From Oscillospiraceae bacterium (GTDB lineage: Bacteria > Bacillota > Clostridia > Oscillospirales > SIG627), in assembly GCA_015063605.1 (NCBI GenBank), contig SVTV01000010.1, positions 1 through 64,000 of the forward strand: a DNA stretch of 64,000 nucleotides, read 5' to 3'. This document shows positions 49,969 to 59,745 of the stretch, one piece after another. Under the pieces are notes generated by a model. The model worked only from the letters and a program-made list of their open reading frames with translations. It ran no database searches and was not told where the DNA came from. Made by a program: the position numbers and the translations under genes. Positions within the stretch are counted from its first letter, which is position 1, and each line of letters opens with the position of its first letter.

Positions 49969-50862
49969 TCATTCATATGTTAGCTCTTTTTCATGACATT
50001 TAAAAAAGTCAAAATAAATCCTGACATTTTCAAGCTCCGTCCATTTTTTGCTTCTCACGGGCACAATGTCCAGATCATATATTTTTGCATCCTTCATAGA
50101 AAGAAGAAAGGGAGAATGCGTAGAAATAATAAACTGACAGTTATAGAATCTGACGGAATCCTCAATAAATTGCATCAATTCCAATTGAAGCTTGGGCGAA
50201 AGACTGTTCTCCGGCTCATCAAGGAGATATAATGCATTCTCTTCTATACGCCGTGTAAAGTAAAGAAAAGCACTTTCGCCGTTGGACATTCCTGAAAGTT
50301 CTTTCCGCATCAAGCGGCGTGAGGTAAATTCCGACTTGGTCTTTATTTTGGAATCAAGCTGCTCCTTAAAGCTGTCATATTCCTTAAGAGACGACAGCTT
50401 TATCATCGGCTCTTCTCTCGAATTGTAATATGCTTCAAACAGCTCTTCTCTTCTGCCGGCAATTCCGTCATTTACGGAACGCAGATCAAGAAGATGATCG
50501 AAAATATCGTCACTTGTTATTATCCTGCTTCCCGCAGGAGCACCGCCGATATGGGCGAAGTCACAACGGCACAATTCAATATACGATCTCATAAACGGCG
50601 TATTGTTGAAGGGAGACGCTCTTTTAACGCCAAGCTTCTCAGCTATCACATTGAGGAGAGTTGATTTTCCCGAGCCGTTACTGCCGTAAAAAACGGTTAT
50701 ACCCTCAAAGTCTATCCTTTCAAGCTTCTTCTGAGGAAAAAGCTTGAAGGGATAAACATTATCGTGGTCATAGCACTGCATTTCAAGCTGATAAGGAAAA
50801 GACAGGATGAAATGCTCCTCGGAAGATTTTGAAGGAAGTGTAAAGGATCCTATATACTTCAT
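49969..50862 (-). CDS. AAA/ABC-type ATP-binding protein
   Basis: 297 residues. Walker A GSNGSGKST at residues 60-68, signature-like ELSGMSNGESAFLYF, Walker B LYLLDEPENSLSP and switch IISTHSPFLLSMKD. Resembles stand-alone AAA_21-type (OLD/RecF-like) ATPases rather than transport ATPases, since no permease is nearby. The ATG overlaps the TGA of the upstream GHL10-amidase gene (ATGA), so translation is coupled. Function unknown. Confidence 0.85.
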   Translation of the reverse strand: MKYIGSFTLPSKSSEEHFILSFPYQLEMQCYDHDNVYPFKLFPQKKLERIDFEGITVFYGSNGSGKSTLLNVIAEKLGVKRASPFNNTPFMRSYIELCRCDFAHIGGAPAGSRIITSDDIFDHLLDLRSVNDGIAGRREELFEAYYNSREEPMIKLSSLKEYDSFKEQLDSKIKTKSEFTSRRLMRKELSGMSNGESAFLYFTRRIEENALYLLDEPENSLSPKLQLELMQFIEDSVRFYNCQFIISTHSPFLLSMKDAKIYDLDIVPVRSKKWTELENVRIYFDFFKCHEKELTYE

Positions 50863-53800
50863 TGAGCGAACTCTCCTTGCGCTCTGAAATAATCCACGAC
50901 GCCTTCAGCCGTAGCGGAAGCACATCTTTCGGCATAATCCGACTGCTGCATTATTTCATATTCGTATGCACTGCACATAAATCCAAGTTCAAGAAGGGTC
51001 TGAGGGAATTTGTAGTTTCTGCACATGGCAAGCTTCTGATAAGATGGTGTTCTCTCGTATATCTTTAATTCGTCGGTTACGCTGTCGGAGATCACTTCCG
51101 TAAGAAGCTTTCCGTTTCCGTTGCAGTAAAGTCCCACATAACCTCTTACTCTTGCGGGATTTGTATCGTCCTCAATGGAATTGTGATGAACGGAAATACA
51201 AAGATCAGGCAATATTTCATTAAGAAAATCCATTCTGTAATCAAGGCTGTAGAATGTATCGTCTGTTCTTGTCATTATTACCTCTGCGCCGAGAGCCTCG
51301 AGAGATTTTTTAAGCTCATGAGAAACAAGCAGATTCATATCTGCTTCATTCATGGCACGCTCGCCGCTCAAAAAGCCTCCGGCACCGCCATCGGAACCTC
51401 CGTGACCTGCATCAACGATTATTCTCTTGCCGGAAAGAGGCAATTCCTTTTCAATATACTTTTCGGGGCTCTTAAAGTCAAATACTATCGTACCCTTGGC
51501 GTAATACGTCTTAAAGCCGTAGTAATTATTGACATCCTTAAGAGTAAGCGTATATACAGTAGCCTTTTTATCCTTGTCGTAGGAACGTATGACCTTATCA
51601 AAAAGAGGATTGGACACACATGTCATCTCCTGGATATATTCCGAAGATGTATTGAAAAGTATAATTTTAATATCTTTACCCGACATTTTAACATCAAGAG
51701 GAACATTTTCCGTCACGGCAAAGCGAAGCTGAACATTTTTGTCCTTATTCTCCATTTTCGCCGCAAGAAGCTTATTCGTCAAAAGAGAACCGTTTTCGAC
51801 AAGTCTGACATCACTTTCGGCTATGTATCCGCCAAAACGAAGCTTATAATATCCTCTGTCAAGCCCTATAATATAATCTCTCATCCCTTCGGATGCATTG
51901 AGATAATCATCATAAAATGAGCTGGTGGGAGATATCTTCAAATATGCGTAATCCTTTGTCACTTCAATGTACGGAGTACAACCGTTGGGTATCACGGTAA
52001 TTTCAGAGCTGTACGCCTTCTTGGTTTCGCCTTCAAAGGTCACGGTGAACTCTACCTTACCGAGTTTTTTGAGAGCATTTCCGTCATAGGAAGGAACTGT
52101 CAGAACCCCCGAGTAATTTTCCTTTACATACTTTGATGTTTTTTTCGGATTTATTGTGGGAGAAAGCTTACACTGTACACCCGCAAGAGATGCGGTAACG
52201 GTACTTCCCGCAGGTGCTGAAAGAAGTACGTTTATCTTATCACCCGGGCGCACATAATGATCCGAATAAGGGAAGATTCCCGATATTGTGAATCCGTCCA
52301 ACACGGAAGCACCCGATGATGCGGACACCTTGCGGTTAACCGTATGCTTCAGAACATTACCGTTTGAAGTAAGCTCAAGGACATTTTCCCCTTCTTCAAG
52401 CTCCATATGAAGGGAGAAATAACCGCTTTTCGTTCTTGAAAGCTTTGCACCCTTATAGTAAACGGGATATGCGGGGTCCGAGGAGCCCAGAACATACAAA
52501 GCATCATATGAAGTACTCAAGCCGTTTGCGGGCTTATTTACAGCCACACCCTCTCCCGTAGATACAGGAGCGGGAGTATATGTTTTTTCGGAATAAAGCT
52601 CTTTGAGAGCATCAAAGATTCCTTTGGTGTTGTTTTTTATCTGCTCATAGCCGTAAAAAACGCTTCCCGTATAACCCATCCATGAGCGTGCATACGTTAC
52701 CTGCTGAACAAATTCCTTTGCGCCGAGAGAAAACTCCTCCACTCTGTACGCACCGTGTCCGATGCGAAGCTCTATCGGTTCTCCGTATGTATTCTTCATA
52801 CCATCGACTGCCGCACTCCACCATCTGACGAGAACATCGAAGGGAGCTGCAGATGTGGTAAAGCTCCAATATATCTGAGGGCATATGTAATCAACATAAC
52901 CGCCTCTGAGCCAAGCTATCGGATCGCAATATATATCATAATAGCTTTCGAGACCGTTTGTGGCGCTTCCCGATGAATTGTGAGATTCGTTTGCCCATAT
53001 ACCGAAGGGACTTACACCGAAATCGGCTTCTCTTTTTACCGATTTTATTCCTTCATAGATACCTTTTACAAGCTTATTTACATTTTCCCTTCTGAAATCA
53101 TCCAATGACTGACCGTCGGAAGCATACTTTTTATATGACTCACCGTCCTCGAAGGAGATATTGACCGTCTTTCCGTCCACGGTCTTCGACTCGGGATAGG
53201 GGTAGAAATAATCGTCGATATGTATTCCGTCCACATCGTAATTTTCCACTATCTCCTTTACTCCGTCGATCACATACTGTCTCACCTCGGGAATTGCAGG
53301 ATCAAAATAAAGCTTGCCGGCATATTCTATGACCCATTCGGGATGCTTTCTTGCTATATGATCTGAAGCTAACATTTCAAGAGCATCATTTTTATTATCC
53401 TTTGCCGAATATGTAACGCGGTAAGGATTTATCCATGCGCTGACATTTATTCCCTCTTTATGAGCCTCATCCACTATAAACTTGAGAGGGTCGAAGCCGT
53501 CCTGCAGCCTGCCGTCCGTAGACAGGTACGATGAGACGGGAAAAAGCTTGGAATCATAAAGAGCATCGGCGCAGGGACGCGCCTGAAAATAGATCGTATT
53601 GAATCCCGCTTCCTTTACAGTTTTGACAATGTCGAGAAGTTCTTTTTTCAATTCTTCGGCACTCAAGCCGCTTTTTGAAGGAAAATTGATATTAGCGACC
53701 GTGGCTATCCATACGCCTCTCACTTCCGTATCCTCCTCCAAGCCATCATATTTTATATTTTCATTTGCAATATCATTATTATTCTCGGGATCATCGAGGG

Positions 53801-53972
53801 TATTTTTTTCTTCCGTTCCCGCGGCGTGGGAAGGATTTGCATTTCCCGCACTTGATATAAAAAAGCACAATGCGCCTATAAAGATCATCGTGACCGCTAT
53901 AAGGGATATAAGTGCCGCAGTATACGACATATTATTCTTTCTTTTTCTCACCTTGAATCCGTTTTCGTTCAT
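50859..53972 (-). CDS. GHL10 glycoside-hydrolase-like / N-acetylmuramoyl-L-alanine amidase fusion protein
   Basis: 1037 residues from ATG 53972 (AAAGG upstream). An N-terminal membrane anchor (YTAALISLIAVTMIFIGALCFFI) is followed by a GHL10 (YngK-like) TIM barrel, ~80-400: RGVWIATVANINFPS, FNTIYFQARPCADALYDS, VSAWINPYRVTY, VDGIHIDDYFYP, WRRGNVNK-like region and YVDYICPQIYWSF. A ~420-residue linker of beta-rich domains follows, then a C-terminal Amidase_3: IIVDAGHGGSDGG, MNEADMN, CISVHHNS and the catalytic Glu in LLELGFMCS. It is positioned outside the membrane to cleave peptidoglycan. Fusion of both activities is unusual. Coupled to the downstream ATPase gene. Confidence 0.88.
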   Translation of the reverse strand: MNENGFKVRKRKNNMSYTAALISLIAVTMIFIGALCFFISSAGNANPSHAAGTEEKNTLDDPENNNDIANENIKYDGLEEDTEVRGVWIATVANINFPSKSGLSAEELKKELLDIVKTVKEAGFNTIYFQARPCADALYDSKLFPVSSYLSTDGRLQDGFDPLKFIVDEAHKEGINVSAWINPYRVTYSAKDNKNDALEMLASDHIARKHPEWVIEYAGKLYFDPAIPEVRQYVIDGVKEIVENYDVDGIHIDDYFYPYPESKTVDGKTVNISFEDGESYKKYASDGQSLDDFRRENVNKLVKGIYEGIKSVKREADFGVSPFGIWANESHNSSGSATNGLESYYDIYCDPIAWLRGGYVDYICPQIYWSFTTSAAPFDVLVRWWSAAVDGMKNTYGEPIELRIGHGAYRVEEFSLGAKEFVQQVTYARSWMGYTGSVFYGYEQIKNNTKGIFDALKELYSEKTYTPAPVSTGEGVAVNKPANGLSTSYDALYVLGSSDPAYPVYYKGAKLSRTKSGYFSLHMELEEGENVLELTSNGNVLKHTVNRKVSASSGASVLDGFTISGIFPYSDHYVRPGDKINVLLSAPAGSTVTASLAGVQCKLSPTINPKKTSKYVKENYSGVLTVPSYDGNALKKLGKVEFTVTFEGETKKAYSSEITVIPNGCTPYIEVTKDYAYLKISPTSSFYDDYLNASEGMRDYIIGLDRGYYKLRFGGYIAESDVRLVENGSLLTNKLLAAKMENKDKNVQLRFAVTENVPLDVKMSGKDIKIILFNTSSEYIQEMTCVSNPLFDKVIRSYDKDKKATVYTLTLKDVNNYYGFKTYYAKGTIVFDFKSPEKYIEKELPLSGKRIIVDAGHGGSDGGAGGFLSGERAMNEADMNLLVSHELKKSLEALGAEVIMTRTDDTFYSLDYRMDFLNEILPDLCISVHHNSIEDDTNPARVRGYVGLYCNGNGKLLTEVISDSVTDELKIYERTPSYQKLAMCRNYKFPQTLLELGFMCSAYEYEIMQQSDYAERCASATAEGVVDYFRAQGEFAQ

Positions 53973-54251
53973 TTTGCGCCGCCTTTCTTTTGAAGGTCTT
54001 ATGTTTATTGTCAATTCGTGCAACGACAACAGAAAAAATCATAAAGCCCAAACGTCCGATCCTGCACGAAGTTTTCATAGAAAACCTTTTATAATTAAAT
54101 CTTATGATACCATTATTATAATTATAACACATTCCACGGTATCAAGCAATAGAAATACAAACCAAATAGTAAAAAAATAACCAAAAAATGAGTCGAACCA
54201 ATTATCTGATCCGACCCTGTTGAGCTTATTAATCTTTTTTGAGAAATGCTT

Positions 54252-54815
54252 TTAATAAATCGCCTCAAAGTAATAGAAATTATCTTCTATCTTTTCGGTG
54301 TAATATGTTATATCACTTGTCTTATATGAAAATCCGTTTTCACTTTCCTTAAGCTCTGCACCGTAGTCACCCAAAAACAAAGGCGAACCATCATTCGTGT
54401 AATAAACGCCGAAATAATACCTTCCGCTTCCGCCGCAGTTGAACTCGCAGACAGACAACTCCTCGGAATAGCTTGTAGCTATTGCATCAACGCCGCAAAT
54501 GGTGAAAAGATTGTTAAATGCGGAACTGCTTATAGATCTGTAAGCGGACACTCCCGCTTCATTCACATCCGCACTGTACACACCCACTATGTTCTCGTCC
54601 GTTTCGGAATCCTTTACCGGATACTTATCGGAGGTAGATATGTACATATCCTTTTCATAAGCCAGAGCCTCATCTACCGCACCGGCAAATATGTCTCTGT
54701 TGGCTTTGAAATTATCTATTATCTGCGCTCTGTCGGGCTGAAACTGCTCAAAGGTACAGCCGAAAAGCATGAACAAGCATAATACAGGTATCAATAGTTT
54801 TACGATTACTCTCAT
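54252..54815 (-). CDS. Small lipoprotein of unknown function
   Basis: 187 residues. Signal peptide with lipobox LFMLFGC (Cys20). The mature part is soluble with several Tyr and Ser (AYRSISSSAFNNLFTICGVDAIATS, CEFNCGGSGRYYFGVYYTNDG). No recognisable domain. Own promoter at 54948-54976; follows the GHL10-amidase gene region in the opposite order (upstream of it) with a ~220 bp gap. Confidence 0.65.
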   Translation of the reverse strand: MRVIVKLLIPVLCLFMLFGCTFEQFQPDRAQIIDNFKANRDIFAGAVDEALAYEKDMYISTSDKYPVKDSETDENIVGVYSADVNEAGVSAYRSISSSAFNNLFTICGVDAIATSYSEELSVCEFNCGGSGRYYFGVYYTNDGSPLFLGDYGAELKESENGFSYKTSDITYYTEKIEDNFYYFEAIY

Positions 54816-54947
54816 GATATCAAAACTCTCTTATAACGTTTTTAATTTGCACCCGTTGTACCGCATTTATGCGGTACGTATCCGCAAAAAAACATATATT
54901 GACAAATATTTTCTCGGTGACGCGGGCATAAAGCAACAAGCTTTGTT

Positions 54948-54976
54948 ATTATATCATAGAAATCGCGTAATTTGAA
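54948..54976 (-). promoter_or_regulatory. Promoter of the small lipoprotein gene
   Basis: Minus strand TTCAAA (54971-54976), 17 bp, TATAAT (54948-54953), ~130 bp from the ATG. Confidence 0.5.
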
Positions 54977-55016
54977 TACCAATTATTAAATTTTCATTAA
55001 ATTTTCATGATAAACT

Positions 55017-58000
55017 TCACATTTTCTTAACATTTGCAGAAGGAACAAGTCTTATTGAAAACTCGATATGCTTTTCGTTGAAAGCATACTTTTCGAGAAG
55101 TGCGGGGCCGCAGGAATTACTTCCGATACCGTTCTGCTTATAATCCACGGAAACATATACATTTTCGTTTTCTCCGAGATCATATGCGTTGTGCGCCTCG
55201 GTAAGCTCCTTGGCGGAATAAGGAAGTATGTCAAATTCATATCCGTCGGAGGCTTTTTCGCCGCAGGGATATATTTCTATGCCCTTTCCGTAATACTCGG
55301 ATACGGATGCGTATACCGTCTTATAGTGAGAACCGTTTTCCTGAGGTCTGATATAAGGCTCGTAATTATCTTCCGCAGTTGTCTCAAAATAAGAGAATCG
55401 GGAAGATATCCTCTTATCGGCATAGCTTTCATCGGGGCCGTAGCCGAGATATCCCGCCTTATCGAATTCCTTGTTAAGGGTAAGTGTCCATCCGAATTTG
55501 GGCAATGCGGGAAGCTTTTCGGCAATGTCAGCCGTTACGGTAATCACCGCCGAGCCGTCCTTATCGAAGAGAGTCTTTATCTCACCCTTTATTGCGGAGG
55601 GCCAGGAGGGTCTTGAAAGCTTATAGGAGGAGACGTAACAAATGTTCTTGTCCTCATCCTTTCTTTCCGTGCTCATTATCTCGGTGGAAAGGATATGCAG
55701 CTCATGCTCCTTCCATGACTTCTTGATATACATATCGTTATCGGTGGGCGCTCTCCATACATTGAGAGACATGGGGGCGGAAAGGATGCTTGTATCTCCG
55801 ACTCTGATATCGCTTATGGTTCCCGTCTTTTTGCTGAATACGTATGTTATATCATCGTATTTGAGTATCTGATCGCAGGGGCTTTCGGAAACATTGTACA
55901 ATGCACTCTTCGAGGATGCATAAGTTCTCGGTACATCAGAAACCACGATCTGTGAAAATCCGATGTCGTAACCGAAATCACACCAGAGCGAAGCCTTGCC
56001 TGCCTTGAAGAATACGTTAACGGTGGTAGTTCCTTCAAGTGCGCTGTCAAAGCTGAAGTCAAGCGCATATTCCTTTGATTCTCTCGGAGCTATATCAAGC
56101 TTATTAACGGTGGTCTCGTAAAGGATCCTTCCGTCGTTTTCAACCGTTATATATGCGAAAATATCTTCCGCGGATTCAAAATATCTCTTATTGAAGATAA
56201 CGACGGAATTGTTTTCGGAATTGTAGGAGGCTTCAACGGGCTTATACACATTTTTCGCTTCCTTAAGACCTACGTGAACTCTTCTGTCGGGATAAACGAG
56301 ACCGTCAACGCAGAAGTTTCCGTCATTGGGATAATCATTGAAGTCGCCGCCGTAATTGAATTTCGGTCTGTCGGAGGAATCGGGATATGTTGCAATGGAA
56401 TGATCGGTGAATTCCCAGAGGCATCCGCCCATGAATCGGTCGGTCTTTTCTATCATCTCCCAATAATCGGCAATATCACCGGGGCCGTTGCCCATGCAGT
56501 GAGAATACTCACACATGAAATAAGGCTTGTATTTGTACTCTTCCATATCGAGATATTCGTGTATTGCCGCAAAGGAAGGATACATGGTGCTTTCAATGGG
56601 AGAAAGAGACTGCTTATTGTTTTCCTTGGAGAAATGACGTCCGGAAGCGCCCTCGTAATGGATTATAAGGCTTGCATCCTTGGAAAGGATATAATCTCTC
56701 ATGGAATAATGATTCTTACCGCATCCCGATTCGTTGCCGAGGGAGAACATAACGATACAAGACTGATTCTTGTCTCTTTCGTAAAGTCTTACGGCTCTGT
56801 CAATATAAGCCTCCGTCCAATCGTCGGACTCAGACAATGCACTTACGTTTCCTGCATAACCCATACCGTGTGTTTCAAGATCCGCTTCATCCACAAGATA
56901 GATTCCGAGATATGCACACATCTCGCACATTCTGGGATCATTGGGATAATGGGATGTTCTCAGTGCGTTAACGTTATGTCTCTTCATTATGTAAAGGTCG
57001 CGGAGCATATCATCAGTAGATACGGCATAACCCTTGAAAGGATCTGAATCGTGGCGGTTAACACCGCGGAGCTTTATATTCTTTCCGTTGACATAGAATA
57101 CGCCGTCCTTTATCTCAACACTCTTGAAGCCTATACGCTGTGCTATAGTTTCACCGCCGAAGGAAAGCGTCAGAGTATAGAGAACGGGTGCTTCGGCGCT
57201 CCATAATTTTATATCGGGAACCTTTGTTTCGGAATCCTTTTCAAAGCTCCACTCGCTTATTTTTCCGCCATTGGGATCGTAAAGCACGGCATCGACAGCA
57301 CCGTCGGAGGTTTTATCGACGGAAACGGAAAGAAGCCCATCGCCGTTATCACAGGGAACCGCCTTTACGGAGAAATCGTTTATGCGTGCCTTCTGTCTTT
57401 CAAGGATATATACTTCTCTGAAAATACCGTTAAGCCTGAACATGTCCTGGTCTTCAAGATAAGAGCCTGTATACCATTTGAATACGACAACCGTTATATT
57501 GTTCGCACCGTAAGAGAGCACGTCGGAAATATCGAATACGCTTGTGGAATGACTTACCTCGCTGTATCCGCAGTATTTACCGTTTACATAGAGATAATAA
57601 GCACCGGCAACGCCCTCAAACACGATATGGTAATCTTTTTTTACATCCTTCTTTACCGTGATATTTCTCGAGTAAACACCAACGGGGTTCTTTTTGGGAA
57701 TGTAGGGAGGATCTGCAGGAAACGGATACTTTACATTGGTGTAATTCGGCATATCATCGGGATATTCGCAGCCTACCTGCCAGCAAGAGGGAACATTCAC
57801 CGTCTTTTGGAATTCAATTGCATCCGTACCCTTTTCTATTCCGTCGGGTACGGCATAAGAATCCTCAAAGTGGGAGAAGCTCCAGCTTCCGCAGAGAGAA
57901 ATAAACTCCGAGCTTTTACTTCTTTCAAGGTATATACCGTCTGCCGCCTTCACGGGAATCGTGTCATCCGAAGCAAAGGGGATAAAATAAGCACATGGTG

Positions 58001-58055
58001 TCAATGTATTATCATGGATAATATCAAGCCGTTCGTGATAATCAAGTCTGAACAT
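55017..58055 (-). CDS. lacZ: Beta-galactosidase, GH2 family (LacZ type)
   Basis: 1012 residues, the long LacZ form with all five domains. Sugar-binding domain (WSFSHFEDSYAVPDG, NVPSCWQVGC), Ig-like domains, TIM barrel with RGVNRHDSDPFKGYAVS, acid/base Glu442 in MFSLGNESGCGKN, nucleophile Glu516 in PYFMCEYSHCMGNGPGD and the C-terminal Bgal_small_N domain. Hydrolyses lactose and other beta-galactosides in the cytoplasm (no signal peptide). No lactose permease or repressor is beside it. The leader can form competing hairpins. Confidence 0.95.
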   Translation of the reverse strand: MFRLDYHERLDIIHDNTLTPCAYFIPFASDDTIPVKAADGIYLERSKSSEFISLCGSWSFSHFEDSYAVPDGIEKGTDAIEFQKTVNVPSCWQVGCEYPDDMPNYTNVKYPFPADPPYIPKKNPVGVYSRNITVKKDVKKDYHIVFEGVAGAYYLYVNGKYCGYSEVSHSTSVFDISDVLSYGANNITVVVFKWYTGSYLEDQDMFRLNGIFREVYILERQKARINDFSVKAVPCDNGDGLLSVSVDKTSDGAVDAVLYDPNGGKISEWSFEKDSETKVPDIKLWSAEAPVLYTLTLSFGGETIAQRIGFKSVEIKDGVFYVNGKNIKLRGVNRHDSDPFKGYAVSTDDMLRDLYIMKRHNVNALRTSHYPNDPRMCEMCAYLGIYLVDEADLETHGMGYAGNVSALSESDDWTEAYIDRAVRLYERDKNQSCIVMFSLGNESGCGKNHYSMRDYILSKDASLIIHYEGASGRHFSKENNKQSLSPIESTMYPSFAAIHEYLDMEEYKYKPYFMCEYSHCMGNGPGDIADYWEMIEKTDRFMGGCLWEFTDHSIATYPDSSDRPKFNYGGDFNDYPNDGNFCVDGLVYPDRRVHVGLKEAKNVYKPVEASYNSENNSVVIFNKRYFESAEDIFAYITVENDGRILYETTVNKLDIAPRESKEYALDFSFDSALEGTTTVNVFFKAGKASLWCDFGYDIGFSQIVVSDVPRTYASSKSALYNVSESPCDQILKYDDITYVFSKKTGTISDIRVGDTSILSAPMSLNVWRAPTDNDMYIKKSWKEHELHILSTEIMSTERKDEDKNICYVSSYKLSRPSWPSAIKGEIKTLFDKDGSAVITVTADIAEKLPALPKFGWTLTLNKEFDKAGYLGYGPDESYADKRISSRFSYFETTAEDNYEPYIRPQENGSHYKTVYASVSEYYGKGIEIYPCGEKASDGYEFDILPYSAKELTEAHNAYDLGENENVYVSVDYKQNGIGSNSCGPALLEKYAFNEKHIEFSIRLVPSANVKKM

Positions 58056-58114
58056 ATCAAAGATCCTTTCATACTCTTACATAATCGTCATCAATAATTT
58101 CAAAATCACACTGC

Positions 58115-58158
58115 TGCGGCAGAACAAAAAATGCCGCATGATCGCAAAACAGCTGCGG
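58115..58158 (-). promoter_or_regulatory. lacZ leader with competing hairpins (possible attenuator)
   Basis: CCGCA (58134-58138) can pair with TGCGG at 58154-58158, forming a hairpin followed on the transcript by CATTTTTTG, an intrinsic-terminator shape. Alternatively the overlapping TGCCGCA (58132-58138) pairs with TGCGGCA (58115-58121). The two are mutually exclusive. Confidence 0.45.
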
Positions 58159-58178
58159 TTTTGGGACTCAGCTTATCC

Positions 58179-58208
58179 ATTATACCATAAAGGAACGTTC
58201 TCTTTCAA
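58179..58208 (-). promoter_or_regulatory. Promoter of lacZ
   Basis: Minus strand TTGAAA (58203-58208), 18 bp, TATAAT (58179-58184), ~125 bp from the ATG. Confidence 0.65.
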
Positions 58209-58258
58209 TAGGCTTTTGCAAAATAATCAAAGAATAAAAATACTTTTGTATTAAATAC

Positions 58259-58287
58259 TTGCTTTTTTCTCGTTATTGGTATATAAT
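58259..58287 (+). promoter_or_regulatory. Promoter of trkA-trkH
   Basis: TTGCTT (58259-58264), 17 bp, TATAAT (58282-58287). Confidence 0.7.
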
Positions 58288-58356
58288 GTAGGATGAGTAT
58301 TTTCTTTTATTTTTGCTTCATATCAAAGCATGAGCTTTCACCGAAAACGAAGGAGA

Positions 58357-59730
58357 GTGATCTGTATCAAGATAGTAATAGTTGGAGAAGGAAAGATAGG
58401 AGCGGCGCTCGCATTACAGCTTTCTCAGGAAAATCATGACGTAACAATTATAGATAACGATCCGGATGTAGTGGAACACGCCGTAGATACTCTTGATATT
58501 CTCGGTATTGTCGGCAACGGTGCAAGCTACAATGTGCAAGCGGAAGCGGGAGTATCAAAAGCCGATCTTTTCATTGCGGCAACGAGCTCCGATGAATTGA
58601 ACATACTTTCCTGCCTTGTGGCAAAGAAGATAGGTGCGTGTCATACCATCGCAAGAGTCAGAAATCCCGATTATTCGAATCAGCTTTCGTTTTTGAAGCG
58701 TGAATTGGGTCTATCCATGATTGTAAACCCCGAATACGAATCTGCTGTGGAAATGTTCCGCATACTGCGTTTCCCTTCCGCAATAAAGCTGGATGTTTTT
58801 GCCAAGGGCAAGGTGGAAATGGCAGAGATTTCCGTACCGCAGAAGAATATTCTTGACGGTTTGCAGATCAAATCACTTCCATCATCATTCAAGACGAGAG
58901 TCCTTATCTGTGCCGTAAGCCGCGGAGAAGAGTTGTTTATTCCCGACGGTAACTTTACACTGAGAAGCGGCGACAAGATACATATAACTGCATCCCACAA
59001 TGCCATAACCGATTTTCTCAAGGAGACCGGCATTTACAAGGAAGGTCTGAAGTCGGTAATTATAGTCGGCGGAGGCAAGGTCGGATTTTATCTTGCACAG
59101 CTTCTTTCCGAAACTAACATAAAGATAAAGATAATAGAATCCGACGAAAAAAAGTGTATAGAATTAAGCGAGGCTCTGCCCAAGTGCACCATTGTTTGCG
59201 GTGACGGTACGGATCAAACCGTGCTTCGCGAAGAAGGCATTGACGGATGCGACGCACTTATTTCTCTTACGGGAATAGATGAAGAGAATATCATTCTTTC
59301 GATGTATGCGTCCCGTGCAAACGTAAAAAAGACAATAGCCAAAATAAACAATACGAGCCTTCTGGAAATGTTGGGCGCTATCGGTCTTGACAGCGTCATT
59401 TCTCCCATTAAGATCACAACTGACAGAATAGTCCGTTACGTCAGAGCAATGCACAATTCCGAAGGAACTACGTTCAATACACTTTACAGGATAATCAATG
59501 ACAAAGCGGAGGCTCTGGAATTCACGGTATCGGAGGACGATTCTCTCCCCTTCTTAAATATTCCGTTGAAGGATCTTCATTTCATAAAAAATGTACTGAT
59601 CGCCTGTATAATCAAAAACGGCAGGATCATCTATCCCGGCGGTGACAATACCATCGAGGACGGAGATACTCTGATAATAGTTGCTCCAACCGATAAATAT
59701 ATCAAAGAGCTTAACGATATATTCCAATAA
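58357..59730 (+). CDS. trkA: Trk potassium uptake regulatory protein TrkA
   Basis: About 457 residues. Two RCK repeats: KIVIVGEGKIGAALALQLSQENHDVTIIDND at the N-terminus and SVIIVGGGKVGFYLAQLLSETNIKIKIIESD in the middle, both GxGxxG NAD(H)/ATP-binding Rossmann folds, each followed by a TrkA-C domain. Gates the TrkH channel. Start is uncertain: family members begin Met-Lys at the position of ATC 58366, ten bases after AGGAG; GTG 58357 overlaps that site and ATG 58330 has none. I give GTG 58357. Spacing to trkH is 15 bp. Confidence 0.93.
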   Translation: MICIKIVIVGEGKIGAALALQLSQENHDVTIIDNDPDVVEHAVDTLDILGIVGNGASYNVQAEAGVSKADLFIAATSSDELNILSCLVAKKIGACHTIARVRNPDYSNQLSFLKRELGLSMIVNPEYESAVEMFRILRFPSAIKLDVFAKGKVEMAEISVPQKNILDGLQIKSLPSSFKTRVLICAVSRGEELFIPDGNFTLRSGDKIHITASHNAITDFLKETGIYKEGLKSVIIVGGGKVGFYLAQLLSETNIKIKIIESDEKKCIELSEALPKCTIVCGDGTDQTVLREEGIDGCDALISLTGIDEENIILSMYASRANVKKTIAKINNTSLLEMLGAIGLDSVISPIKITTDRIVRYVRAMHNSEGTTFNTLYRIINDKAEALEFTVSEDDSLPFLNIPLKDLHFIKNVLIACIIKNGRIIYPGGDNTIEDGDTLIIVAPTDKYIKELNDIFQ

Positions 59731-59745
59731 CCGGGAGGTAATGAT

